From assembly GCA_024400425.1 (NCBI GenBank), contig JAKSMV010000003.1, positions 123,474-187,473 on the forward strand: a stretch of 64,000 nt of DNA, read 5' to 3'. Under the pieces are notes generated by a model. That model searched no databases. It was not told the origin of the DNA and saw nothing but the letters and a program-made list of their open reading frames with translations. The stretch's first letter is position 1; every line of letters starts with the position of its first letter. Made by a program: the position numbers and the translations under genes. This DNA is from Bacteroidales bacterium (lineage in GTDB: Bacteria > Bacteroidota > Bacteroidia > Bacteroidales > F082). Of this stretch, positions 8,677 to 17,900 are shown in pieces.

Positions 8677-9268
8677 AAGGGCAGCAAATTGTCAATTATA
8701 CAACAAGATTTTCGATTTCTATTCATTTCCAATATATCCTTCTTAGTCATAGCTTTTAACGTTTTAACATTTTAACATTCCGTAGCCCTGAAAAGACCAA
8801 AAATGATTTTCCTAGTTAGAGAAAAAAATTTCTCTAGTTAGAGAAATGAAATTAGGCTGTTTTCCAATGCAGCAGGATAGATGTTAAAACGTTAAAATGT
8901 TAAAACGTTAAATGGCCTCATTTAACGCTTTCAAAATCTACTTGCGGGCATTTAACTATCTTTTTATCAATATTTTACAAACACATTCTTCTTCTTTTCT
9001 TTCTTTTAATCGTAATTACATTATATATATCGCGCGCGCGCGAAAACCAGTGTCAATTTATCAATTTAACGCATGTTGTGCCGTTTTTTTGGAGGTCGAT
9101 TTAACATTTTAACATTTAACATTTGGTGTGTAATAATATATGGTTGATTCTTCCATCTACTCAATTAAGATTTCAACATTTTTCCAGCCTATGCCCGCAA
9201 AAGGCACACCTAAAACACTATCTTTGCAGTCGAAATGAATGTGGGATAAATATAAGAATGAATAACAA
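8677..9268. repeat. Repeat-rich AT-rich spacer of about 590 bases
   Basis: No credible gene was found. The stretch holds a long imperfect inverted repeat built from TTTTAAC/TTAAAAC units (8754-8778 against 8889-8913, 23 of 25 positions matching). Between its arms is a direct repeat CTAGTTAGAGAAA (8812-8824 and 8834-8846), whose halves can also fold as AGAGAAA against TTTCTCT. Further on are an alternating purine-pyrimidine tract (TATATATAT then CGCGCGCGCGCG, 9022-9042) and a third TTTAACATT cluster (9099-9125). It marks the boundary between the housekeeping block and the nuclease/helicase region. Confidence 0.75.
9219..9226 (+). promoter_or_regulatory. -7 element (TATCTTTG) upstream of the exonuclease gene
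   Basis: A perfect TAnnTTTG box lies 42 bases before the start codon. No convincing -33 TTTG is seen at 18-21 bases upstream, so only the -7 element is claimed. Confidence 0.45.
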
Positions 9269-9799
9269 ATGAAAGACTTTGCAGCAATAGACTTTGAGAC
9301 CGCCAACTGTGAGCGTTCATCCGTTTGTTCGGTTGGTGTCGTCATCGTGCGCAATGGCGAGATTGTCGATAGATTCTACTCGCTCATCAAGCCCGAGCCG
9401 GAGTATTACAACTACTGGTGCAGCCAGGTTCATGGTCTCACGGCAGCCGATACCGAGAATGCGCAGGTCTTCCCTTTCGTTTGGGAAAAGGTGGAAGCCT
9501 TGTTGTACACATACGGCATCGAAGGCGTCAACAGCATGAACGGCCTTCGCGGACTGCCTCTCGTAGCCCACAACAAAGCCTTCGACGAGAGCTGTCTGAA
9601 AGCCGTCTTCAGTGTCTATCAGATGGATTATCCCGATTACGAGTTTTATTGCACCTGCATCGCTTCGCGCCGCGTTTGGCCTGGCGGCCATCACAATCTC
9701 GACATCATCGCCGCCCGCTGCGGCTACGACTTGCAGAACCATCACCATGCCTTGGCTGATGCCGAGGCTTGCGCTTGGATTGCAAGAAAGATATTGTAA
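9269..9799 (+). CDS. DnaQ-like (DEDDh) 3'-5' exonuclease
   Basis: The 176-residue protein is a stand-alone exonuclease domain of the RNase T/DNA polymerase III epsilon superfamily. ExoI is FAAIDFET with D8 and E10, ExoII is VAHNKAFDESCL with its aspartate, and ExoIII is HHALADAEAC, supplying the histidine and last aspartate of the DEDDh set. All metal-binding residues are present, so activity on DNA or RNA 3' ends is expected. A -7 box lies just upstream. Its base composition is like the core genes, unlike the AT-rich gene that follows 37 bases later. It may serve repair or belong functionally with the downstream nuclease/helicase genes; the sequence does not decide this. Confidence 0.85.
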   Translation: MKDFAAIDFETANCERSSVCSVGVVIVRNGEIVDRFYSLIKPEPEYYNYWCSQVHGLTAADTENAQVFPFVWEKVEALLYTYGIEGVNSMNGLRGLPLVAHNKAFDESCLKAVFSVYQMDYPDYEFYCTCIASRRVWPGGHHNLDIIAARCGYDLQNHHHALADAEACAWIARKIL

Positions 9800-9836
9800 A
9801 AGGACATTTTGTTTTTAAGAAATACAACATATAATT

Positions 9837-12800
9837 ATGACAGAAAGTCAACAATATATTGAAACCCTAACGAGTGAGTACATCAATAATCATATCCGTT
9901 TGCAGGAACGAGATGAATTGATAGCTGAAAACAACATTGAGAAACGGGATATAAAAGGATATCATGGCAGAGAAATACTAGAACTTTTGCAGAATGCAGA
10001 TGATGCATATCAAAAGAGCATTAATTTAGGAAAGAAACCCAATTGTGAGCTTGTAGTAAAAATCAAGTACCGTGAAGGTGTATTGACTATTGCAAATACT
10101 GGTACATTTTTCGATAAAGAAGGAATTAAGGCAATAGTACAAGGCAATAACAGCCCCAAAATAGGAAGATATATAGGCAATAAGGGTACAGGATTCCGCT
10201 CGGTTTTAAATTGGGCTACAACCGTTCGGATATTTTCTGGTGAATTTGCAATAGAATTCTCAAAGAATATAGCTTCAGGTATTTTTAATAAAATAAAAGA
10301 TAAACCACAAATAGCAAAACAAATAAAGAAAAGGCCTGGTCTATATATTCCGATGCTGGCTGTACCACAAAACATCGAACATACTCGTCCAAAGGATTAC
10401 ACAACCATTGAGATTGAAGTAAATCAGCAGGGACAGAATGATGGTTATTCAGTTGAAAAGCAATTGAATGGGATTGATTTGCGAATACTTTTATTTCTTC
10501 CGAACATTGGTAAAATCGAGATAGAGACAGAGACCGGTAATATTGTTTATGAACGGTCAAAAGAAGGCGAAGAACAGAACAAAATGATGCTCCGCAAGAC
10601 CGAAAACGGAGTCATAACAGAAGAAGAAAGTTTTACCCTATTTGAAAAAAACATTCCTCAAGCAATAAAAGAAGATGGTGTTTGGAAAGATATTCAACTA
10701 TCTATAGCAGTACCAGATAAAGATATGGAAGGCACAAATCACGTCTATTCATATTTCCCATTGCTTGAGACAGATTCTCCGTTCAATTGCATTCTCCATG
10801 CAACGTATGCTTTAGGAGATCACAGGAATAATATCAGTAATAGTGAAGAAAACAAGCGAATAGTTCAGGAGCAACTCTCATTTTTGGTTGAGACAGCGGT
10901 GAAATTTGTGGAAGAAGGCCAATATGATGATGCCTATCGGATTCTGCTTCCATCAAATTATTCTGACTGGAGGAATTGGCATTTCTCTTCTTCATTTTCA
11001 AAGTTCAATCTTGAGGAGTATTATATTCGGTTGTTGAAAGATAAACAGTTGTTTCAGACTGTTAGCAGGAAGCGTGTATCAATAAATGAATCGCCAAAGT
11101 ATATTGATGGTGCTTTCCCAAAAGTTTTTGCCAAAGGACCATTTGAAAAACTTCTTAAGCAGTCAACTGATGAAAATCGGGAAAATCTGCTAAATCTCAT
11201 TTCTGGTAGAATTGGTGTTGATTTGTCGTATGAGGAAGATGAATTGTGTAAATGTGTAAATCAGATATCATCTACTTGGACTGTGTCACAACAAGTAGAA
11301 GTCTTTATATGGTGGAATTCAAGATACCACAAAACGCTACCGAAGTTACTGAAGACACAGAAAAACCAATGGATAAAACTGCATAACGAATGCTATTTTT
11401 TAGAAGGAGATTTCGATTCAATTGAATTGCCGAATTGGGTTCGTGTCCAAGCAATTGATGATGAGTACCAAAAGTCATTGTTGTCGAAGTCCAAGAATGA
11501 AGAAAAAATCATCACACACCTAAAAGACATTGAAAACGGTCGCAAGAAAAGTGTCGCTCGTATTATTTCACAGAACAGAGTTTACCCTACTATAAATTTT
11601 AAATATAGAGATAGAAGCAATGTTATTCCGGCAATCAATACTTCTGTTAATACATACAAAAAAGCAGTAGAATTTGTTAAGTGGCTCTGGAAATACTACC
11701 ATATACCAGAGACCGAGAAAGGAATTCCTGATTCTTCAATGAGATTTCCTTCTAAAAATAAAGTTGTTGTTGACAGCAAGTATCTATTCTTTGGAGAAGA
11801 ATATGGAAACGATTTGTCAGAGTATTTATTTAGTGATAGCTTTTCAGCAATCCCCGGCCTCGAAACTTTCGGGATAAAAAAAGATGATGAATCGGAATTC
11901 AAGGCTTTTTTGAAAAAATATGGTGTCAGAGATTTTCCTGAAATTAAAAATACCGAAATTACTGAAATTTTGCCCGAATATGACAAGTTAGTAAAACAGC
12001 GGATTATAGATTCAGGTGTGCTTCTCGGTACCGCATCTTCCTATATATCCAAATGCAGTTACAATTTGCCATATATTGAGAATATTACTTCTTTATTACG
12101 GACATTATCCACAGATAATGTGATTAGGTGGTTGCTTAATGACACGGAGTTGGAGATGAATTTGAGTTCACCATACGCTTCACCTGCCACCGTTGAATAT
12201 TATGGAAATACTCAATATATTTGGCGTAAATATAATGGTAAGATGCCAAATTATCTGCTGTTCCTTTTTAATGAGCTCCCGTGGGTTGAAATTAATAAAA
12301 AACGATATGCTCCGAATCAAATATTAAAAGGATACAATACAAAGAGTAATAAGAAATTTGTTTCCTTTATACCCGTAATTACAGAGCAATTCATTGAAAA
12401 CATTGCTAGTAGGTTGCAAGTGAAGTACAATGACGTTGCTGCGGTCATCGACAGATTTGCATTTGCTGAGGAGATTACAGATTTGTCGTCAGAAGTGTTT
12501 TATGGTTTGCTACTCGATTTGCAGAAATCCACAAAAATTCAAGATCAGGAATTGTCAAGAATAGTATATCGAAGAGTTGAACTTCCTGGATTTAATAGAA
12601 AATATGAGCCTTCTAATAATAGAGATACCTTTTTCAATACAGGTCAACTTCTTGTAAAATATCATGGCAAAATTCAATATTATCCAGCTTCAAAATCATA
12701 TTTGCCGTCAACAAGAATTATCAATAAGAATAATTTTCCAATCGTTGAGAAAGGTCAGCGTACAAATAATGCAAACTTTGTGGAAATATTTGGTTGCAAG

Positions 12801-14402
12801 GAATATGAAAAAGACGCCTCGGTAAAAAAAGGTAGTGAGAAGGTCAGTTCATTAAATGATCGGTTTCAGCTTTATTTTGCGGATTTTCAAAAATATGCCA
12901 GAGTATATAGAGAACGGAATGAAAATATTGATAAAAATATAGACAAGTTGAAAGTGGTCCTTGTAAACAGTATTGAGATTGTGGAAAACGCAGTCCCTGT
13001 TTCTATCCAAGAAAACTATTCACTTGTTAAAGATACGACAAGCAGTTGGTTTATTGTCTGCCAAGAGGATTTCGACATTAATTCTTTATCAGAGAAAATA
13101 GAGGAAATATATGCAAATATTGCTAATACACCAGGATTCGATGCAGGCAAGATAGGTGAGTTGTTCAGGGCAGAATCAAAGAGACAAAGAGAATTCCTTA
13201 TTAAAAAAGAATTCGGCTCATTGGATGTGATTGAAGACGAGTCATATCAGAATGCCATCAAACGGAATTTTTGTGAAACGCTGCGATCTATTGATCCAAC
13301 TGTCGAAATAGAAAATTTGGACATAGATTTCAATGATTTCCAGAATCAAGTCAACGTCCCACTGATAATCAGTTTGTTCTCCAAATTGTCAATAGATATT
13401 GTTGATTTTGAGAAAGCCGGTTTCGTCTATTCGATAAACTTAAAAGAATACTATGCTTCTTCACTTGAATCATTCATTAGAAGAGAACGGTCTCATTTCA
13501 AAGATGTTCAATATTGTAAAGCCATTAACGAAAAGAAACTTCAACAGTCATTTATTTCTGTGGTTGACGAATTTGATTCTTTCCATCAGATTGCCGAAAT
13601 AGATAATTCGGTTAAATTCAACTTCGAATCAATAGTTGTTCGGAAGTTTGGTGAATGGCGAAATGTAGAATGTGATAAACGTGCGGACGAAGAATACAAG
13701 TTCAATTATGAAAGAATGAATCCAGATAAGTTGTTTGAGGAAGAGATCGCAAACAACCTGGATCTCCAGCGGATGTTTTATTTCGGTCTGAAAGACGAGT
13801 TTAATATGTGGGTCAAGAAACAGATGGCAAATGAAACGGATTCACCATCGTCCAAGCCAGGGAACAAATATACCCCATATAAATCAGTTGTTCCTGTCTG
13901 GACTGAGATACACTATTCAGATGATAAGAGCAGACATAATTCACAAAAAAGTCGAACAAGGCACAAAGGCGCATATTCACAATCTTTGTCATCCAAATCA
14001 AATGAGAAATCAAAAGAAATTGGAACCAAAGGAGAACAGTCAATTTATAATTTGCTCTGTGAAAAATATGGAAAATGTAATGTCTTTCCAAGATCGGAAG
14101 CATTTGTTGAGCTGGGAATATTAAAACCTGGCCAAGCTGTATCAGGTGATTATGATATCTCTTACAAGGATTCAGAGGAGAAAGAATATTTCGTTGAAGT
14201 TAAAACTGGGAGTAAGAGTATGTTTTATATGACCCCAGGAGAACTCCAGTTCGCAAAGAACCATCCCGATTCATATAGGGTGTATTATGTCTATGACATC
14301 GAGAGTAATCCTCCGAAGTATTCAATTCTTCCAGATAAATTCTGGGAAAACAGCAAATTCCAAATGACTGAGATTATTGAAAAGATAGAAATAACATTTT
14401 AG
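9837..14402 (+). CDS. Sacsin-like GHKL ATPase with C-terminal NOV/DUF3883 nuclease-like domain
   Basis: This 1521-residue protein starts with a GHKL (Hsp90/sacsin-type) ATPase domain. The N-box is EILELLQNADDAYQ (about 47-60), followed by a TIANTGTFF block and the lid RYIGNKGTGFRSV (about 110-122). A long middle without recognisable motifs follows. The C-terminus (about 1393-1521) is a DUF3883/NO VEIN domain: a GTKGEQ helix, GDYDISY, then YFVEVKTGS, an arrangement compatible with a PD-(D/E)xK nuclease core (D, then E-x-K). Proteins joining these two ends recur in prokaryotic restriction and defence-type loci; a role against foreign DNA is inferred, not shown. The gene is much richer in A+T (near one third G+C in sampled lines) than metH or the helicase genes (near one half), which suggests horizontal acquisition. 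Confidence 0.8.
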   Translation: MTESQQYIETLTSEYINNHIRLQERDELIAENNIEKRDIKGYHGREILELLQNADDAYQKSINLGKKPNCELVVKIKYREGVLTIANTGTFFDKEGIKAIVQGNNSPKIGRYIGNKGTGFRSVLNWATTVRIFSGEFAIEFSKNIASGIFNKIKDKPQIAKQIKKRPGLYIPMLAVPQNIEHTRPKDYTTIEIEVNQQGQNDGYSVEKQLNGIDLRILLFLPNIGKIEIETETGNIVYERSKEGEEQNKMMLRKTENGVITEEESFTLFEKNIPQAIKEDGVWKDIQLSIAVPDKDMEGTNHVYSYFPLLETDSPFNCILHATYALGDHRNNISNSEENKRIVQEQLSFLVETAVKFVEEGQYDDAYRILLPSNYSDWRNWHFSSSFSKFNLEEYYIRLLKDKQLFQTVSRKRVSINESPKYIDGAFPKVFAKGPFEKLLKQSTDENRENLLNLISGRIGVDLSYEEDELCKCVNQISSTWTVSQQVEVFIWWNSRYHKTLPKLLKTQKNQWIKLHNECYFLEGDFDSIELPNWVRVQAIDDEYQKSLLSKSKNEEKIITHLKDIENGRKKSVARIISQNRVYPTINFKYRDRSNVIPAINTSVNTYKKAVEFVKWLWKYYHIPETEKGIPDSSMRFPSKNKVVVDSKYLFFGEEYGNDLSEYLFSDSFSAIPGLETFGIKKDDESEFKAFLKKYGVRDFPEIKNTEITEILPEYDKLVKQRIIDSGVLLGTASSYISKCSYNLPYIENITSLLRTLSTDNVIRWLLNDTELEMNLSSPYASPATVEYYGNTQYIWRKYNGKMPNYLLFLFNELPWVEINKKRYAPNQILKGYNTKSNKKFVSFIPVITEQFIENIASRLQVKYNDVAAVIDRFAFAEEITDLSSEVFYGLLLDLQKSTKIQDQELSRIVYRRVELPGFNRKYEPSNNRDTFFNTGQLLVKYHGKIQYYPASKSYLPSTRIINKNNFPIVEKGQRTNNANFVEIFGCKEYEKDASVKKGSEKVSSLNDRFQLYFADFQKYARVYRERNENIDKNIDKLKVVLVNSIEIVENAVPVSIQENYSLVKDTTSSWFIVCQEDFDINSLSEKIEEIYANIANTPGFDAGKIGELFRAESKRQREFLIKKEFGSLDVIEDESYQNAIKRNFCETLRSIDPTVEIENLDIDFNDFQNQVNVPLIISLFSKLSIDIVDFEKAGFVYSINLKEYYASSLESFIRRERSHFKDVQYCKAINEKKLQQSFISVVDEFDSFHQIAEIDNSVKFNFESIVVRKFGEWRNVECDKRADEEYKFNYERMNPDKLFEEEIANNLDLQRMFYFGLKDEFNMWVKKQMANETDSPSSKPGNKYTPYKSVVPVWTEIHYSDDKSRHNSQKSRTRHKGAYSQSLSSKSNEKSKEIGTKGEQSIYNLLCEKYGKCNVFPRSEAFVELGILKPGQAVSGDYDISYKDSEEKEYFVEVKTGSKSMFYMTPGELQFAKNHPDSYRVYYVYDIESNPPKYSILPDKFWENSKFQMTEIIEKIEITF

Positions 14403-14461
14403 TTTTCTGCCATTATCAAACCGAAAATTGAAAAACAAGAACAATAAAAACATAATGCACT

Positions 14462-14761
14462 ATGATAGAACAAGATAATAGGAAACGCTATCGTCACAAC
14501 GAAGACTTGTTGTTTGAAGAACTCAGCGGAGCTGTCGAGACCATCGATGCCGTAGCCCATGCCACGGGAAAAACCTTCAACCAGGTGTCGAGCGTATATC
14601 ACTCGCAAGCCATCAACCGCCTCACTGAAATCCTGATTGATGCCGGAGATGCTTTCGACTGGAATCTGGACGACATTAAGACATTCATTTCCGAACAGTT
14701 GTCATATCATCGCAATTGGTGCTACGACAACCAACCACTGAAGGTGGAAATTATGGGTTGA
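14462..14761 (+). CDS. Unknown 99-residue protein
   Basis: I do not recognise this protein. It is soluble, with mixed charge, no signal peptide and no cysteine motif (a single cysteine). It reads as mostly helical, with segments EDLLFEELSGAVETIDAVAHATG and INRLTEILIDAGDAFDWNLDDIKTF broken at ATGKTF. It lies 59 bases after the sacsin-like gene on the same strand and 158 bases before the end of the convergent helicase gene. Its base composition is close to the core genes, so it need not have arrived with the AT-rich ATPase gene. The open frame, good codon use and an ATG in an A-rich leader support a real gene. Confidence 0.55.
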   Translation: MIEQDNRKRYRHNEDLLFEELSGAVETIDAVAHATGKTFNQVSSVYHSQAINRLTEILIDAGDAFDWNLDDIKTFISEQLSYHRNWCYDNQPLKVEIMG

Positions 14762-14919
14762 ATGTGCTCGGTAGAAATAAAAAAACGACCCTAAAACCTT
14801 TTCGGAACGCTTTTACAGGATTGCCACCTGCGTTTACATTGGCATCCCAACAGCCACTATGCGTCATTGGAGTGGTATTGTTTCTCGTCGGCTTCGCTGT
14901 TTGTTGTCTCTTGAATAAA

Positions 14920-17900
14920 CTATTCCTTCCTCAGCACCAAATCGGCCAGCAAAACAGCATGTTCCTTCTCGTTTTTCGGGGCATCCTTTGGTCGCCAGGC
15001 CACGATGAAACGAATGGTTGCTGCGCTGACACGATAATTCTTTTCTGCCCAAAGGCTTAGGTCGTTTTGCATCTTCTGCGACAGCTGACAGACTGAAAGG
15101 TTCGTCTTTTTCACATAGAGACAGTTGTTGTCGAAACAAAGCTCCTCCCCTGCCCTCAGCGCCAAAATCACTTTCTTTCGCGGCTTGAAGAAATTGAGGT
15201 TCACGTCTTTATGCGAAAGCTGAAGCACAATCTCGTCGGGCATCCCGTAAGGGGTTTGATCGGTTATCTTCCTGTCTGCCGGCAATTTGTCGAACATCGG
15301 ACTGTTGGTGTGTATGAACAGCCGTTGCTTGGCTCGGGTAATGCCCACATAATAACGGCGAAGTTCCTCATCCGTAACATGAAGCGGTTTGGAAATCAGC
15401 ATATAGACATCATCAAATTCCCTTCCTTTCGACTTGTGTATAGTCGAAACCACTACATCGGCACCCGAAAGGTCGCAAAAGTCCTCTACTGACGATTCAA
15501 AGACAAACTCTTTGAAATCAGTCAGATATTTCATCTTGTTCGTTTCCTCGAACAATTGTATGCAACGTTGCAGGTAATGAAGGCTTTCGGAATTGGCGTA
15601 TGCGGCATAGGTCTTGCGTTTTGCCTCTTCCCAAACTTCATCGGCAATGAGTGGCGTATGCGTTTGGGTATCAATGTATTTCAAGAAAAGACGCACCTCC
15701 ATCATGTTCCAGAAACGGAACCCGTCCATGCTTTGAATCAGCTTGCTTTGCAGTCCGTATTTTCTCAACAATGCCACAAGTATGACGGCTTCTTCGTTGG
15801 TTTGCGTTAGAACGCACACGGAGCGCTTGCCTTGCTCCGAATCGGAAGCTTTGTGCCGTTCAACAAGTTCATTTACAAGAGGTTCATACATACAATCCGA
15901 CTGATGATGCGTCACGCTGACAAAGCCATCGTCTTGACTCATCGACACAATAGGCGTGCTTTTCATTCTTTTATGAATACTCTTTACAAAAGCATTGGCG
16001 AAACCGACCACATGCCGCGAACTGCGGTAATTTTCAGTCATTTCGACAAAGCGTCCATCCGAATCCTTCAGCAACTGCGCCATGTATTTGGAGTCGGATC
16101 CACGGAATTCAAAGATATTCTGGTCGTCGTCGCCCACGGCAATCATGCGCATTTCCTCGTTGGCGGTCATCAAGGCGCGTACAAGCGCATACTCCTCGTC
16201 GCTCATATCCTGAGCCTCATCAATCACAAGCACGGTCTTGGCTATGCGGTTAGGCTCCACTTCACCTTCGTTTATCATCTGAGCGGCACGCGCCACCACA
16301 TCTTTCACTTCATCCAAATTGCCAATTCTGCCTAATAGGTCGAAACAATAGGAATGGAAGGTCTTTATTTCAACAAAATGAGCCGCATTGCCAATCAGTC
16401 CCATCAGCCGTTGCTTGAATTCTATGGCTGCAGCACGCGAAAAGGTGAGCATGAGCAGTTGTTCGTGTTTCACATCCTCGAGCATCAGCAGAGAGGCCAA
16501 TTTGTGTACAAGCACCCTCGTCTTGCCACTGCCCGGACCTGCCGCCACGACGATACAGCGTGATTCCTTGTCGGAAATAATCTCCATCTGTTTCTCCGAC
16601 AAAGTGCCAAAAAGCTGCTGGTATTTCTCAGGCGTCACATTGCGCTCTATCTCTTGCAAGCGATTGCCTTTGAAATACTTCGACACGAAACGTTTGTAGT
16701 CCATCTGGAAATAATCCTGCACATACTGCAAGGCGGCATCGTAGTCACGAACCATCAGATTGGCATATTCACCCACAATGTGGACTTGCTGAATCTTCTG
16801 TTTGTAGAATTCGTTCAGCATGCGGTAGTCGTCCTGCTTGTAACGCAATCTGTTATCCTTGATACGGCGGATGTCCATGGCGTTATACAAAACGAGGAAA
16901 CCGCCTTCCATTTTCAGCGCTCCAATCTTCGAAAGATAGAGCAAGGCTTCTTCCACATCCACAATCTGAACATCTTGAAGTGTGCCGAAAAGGTTCTGTC
17001 CCTGAGCCTTAAAGTCGTTCAACAGCTCCACAATCGAGAATTGCAAGCCTTTCTTCTGCGATTCCTCATCGCTTGTTTGCTGTGCCTGATTGTAAAGCCA
17101 TTCCACGGCAAAACGACAAATTTCCAATCGTCTTTCAAAACGTCTCAAAGTCGTCTCCATATCCGCTTGACGCATCACTTCCAGATTGTGGACAGCATCT
17201 TCTTTCTTTCGCGTGTAGCCTTTCACGGTGAGGAAAAAGAGTAAGGTGCGTATGTCTTTCTCGGTGGCACTTGTTATGCCTTCATTCTGTGCATTGTCAT
17301 TCAGTTGCTTGCATGAAATCCTAAGGACGTCATCGGGAATCTTGTTCAAGAGATAACGCTCCAGTTTTGAAAATCGTTCCAACAACCGTTTCGACTTGTT
17401 TTCCGACTCGCCCACATCGTTCAGATAGGCTGAAATGTCTTTGGTATCGGCCAAAATGCCTTCCTGCCGCATGCGTTCAACCACCGACACGACTTCGCTT
17501 TTATTCAAGCCGAGAATGTCCGCCAGATAGTCCACACGCGATTCTGCTTCAACATCTTGTGCCTTGGCTATGTATTTTTGCGAAATCAACGACTTGATGA
17601 TGCGCACGGCTTTTTCGACTTCATTACTTTCGAAGAGTAACGACTCGGTGATACGCTGCCGCGCCTCGTCCATGTCCTTCACGGTGATGCCCGTGGCATA
17701 AACATGAGGGACGTTGTTTCCCCGTTCCAGATAACCAGCTTGTTCGAGGGCTGCCAAGGCTGTCCGCACTCTTGTCTCAATGTCAGACACAGAGTCGTCC
17801 CAACCAGCTTTTCTCGCTATCTCCAATGCCGAGCAACATGTCCGCATACGCTGTCGGGTCATGTCCTTAACGGCTTTCCAGACCTGCTGAATCTCGCTGA

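Noticed and set aside
8677..9268. Spacer repeats considered as an insertion-sequence relic or integration site
   Set aside because: No transposase or integrase fragment and no tRNA gene is present; the repeats are reported as structure only.
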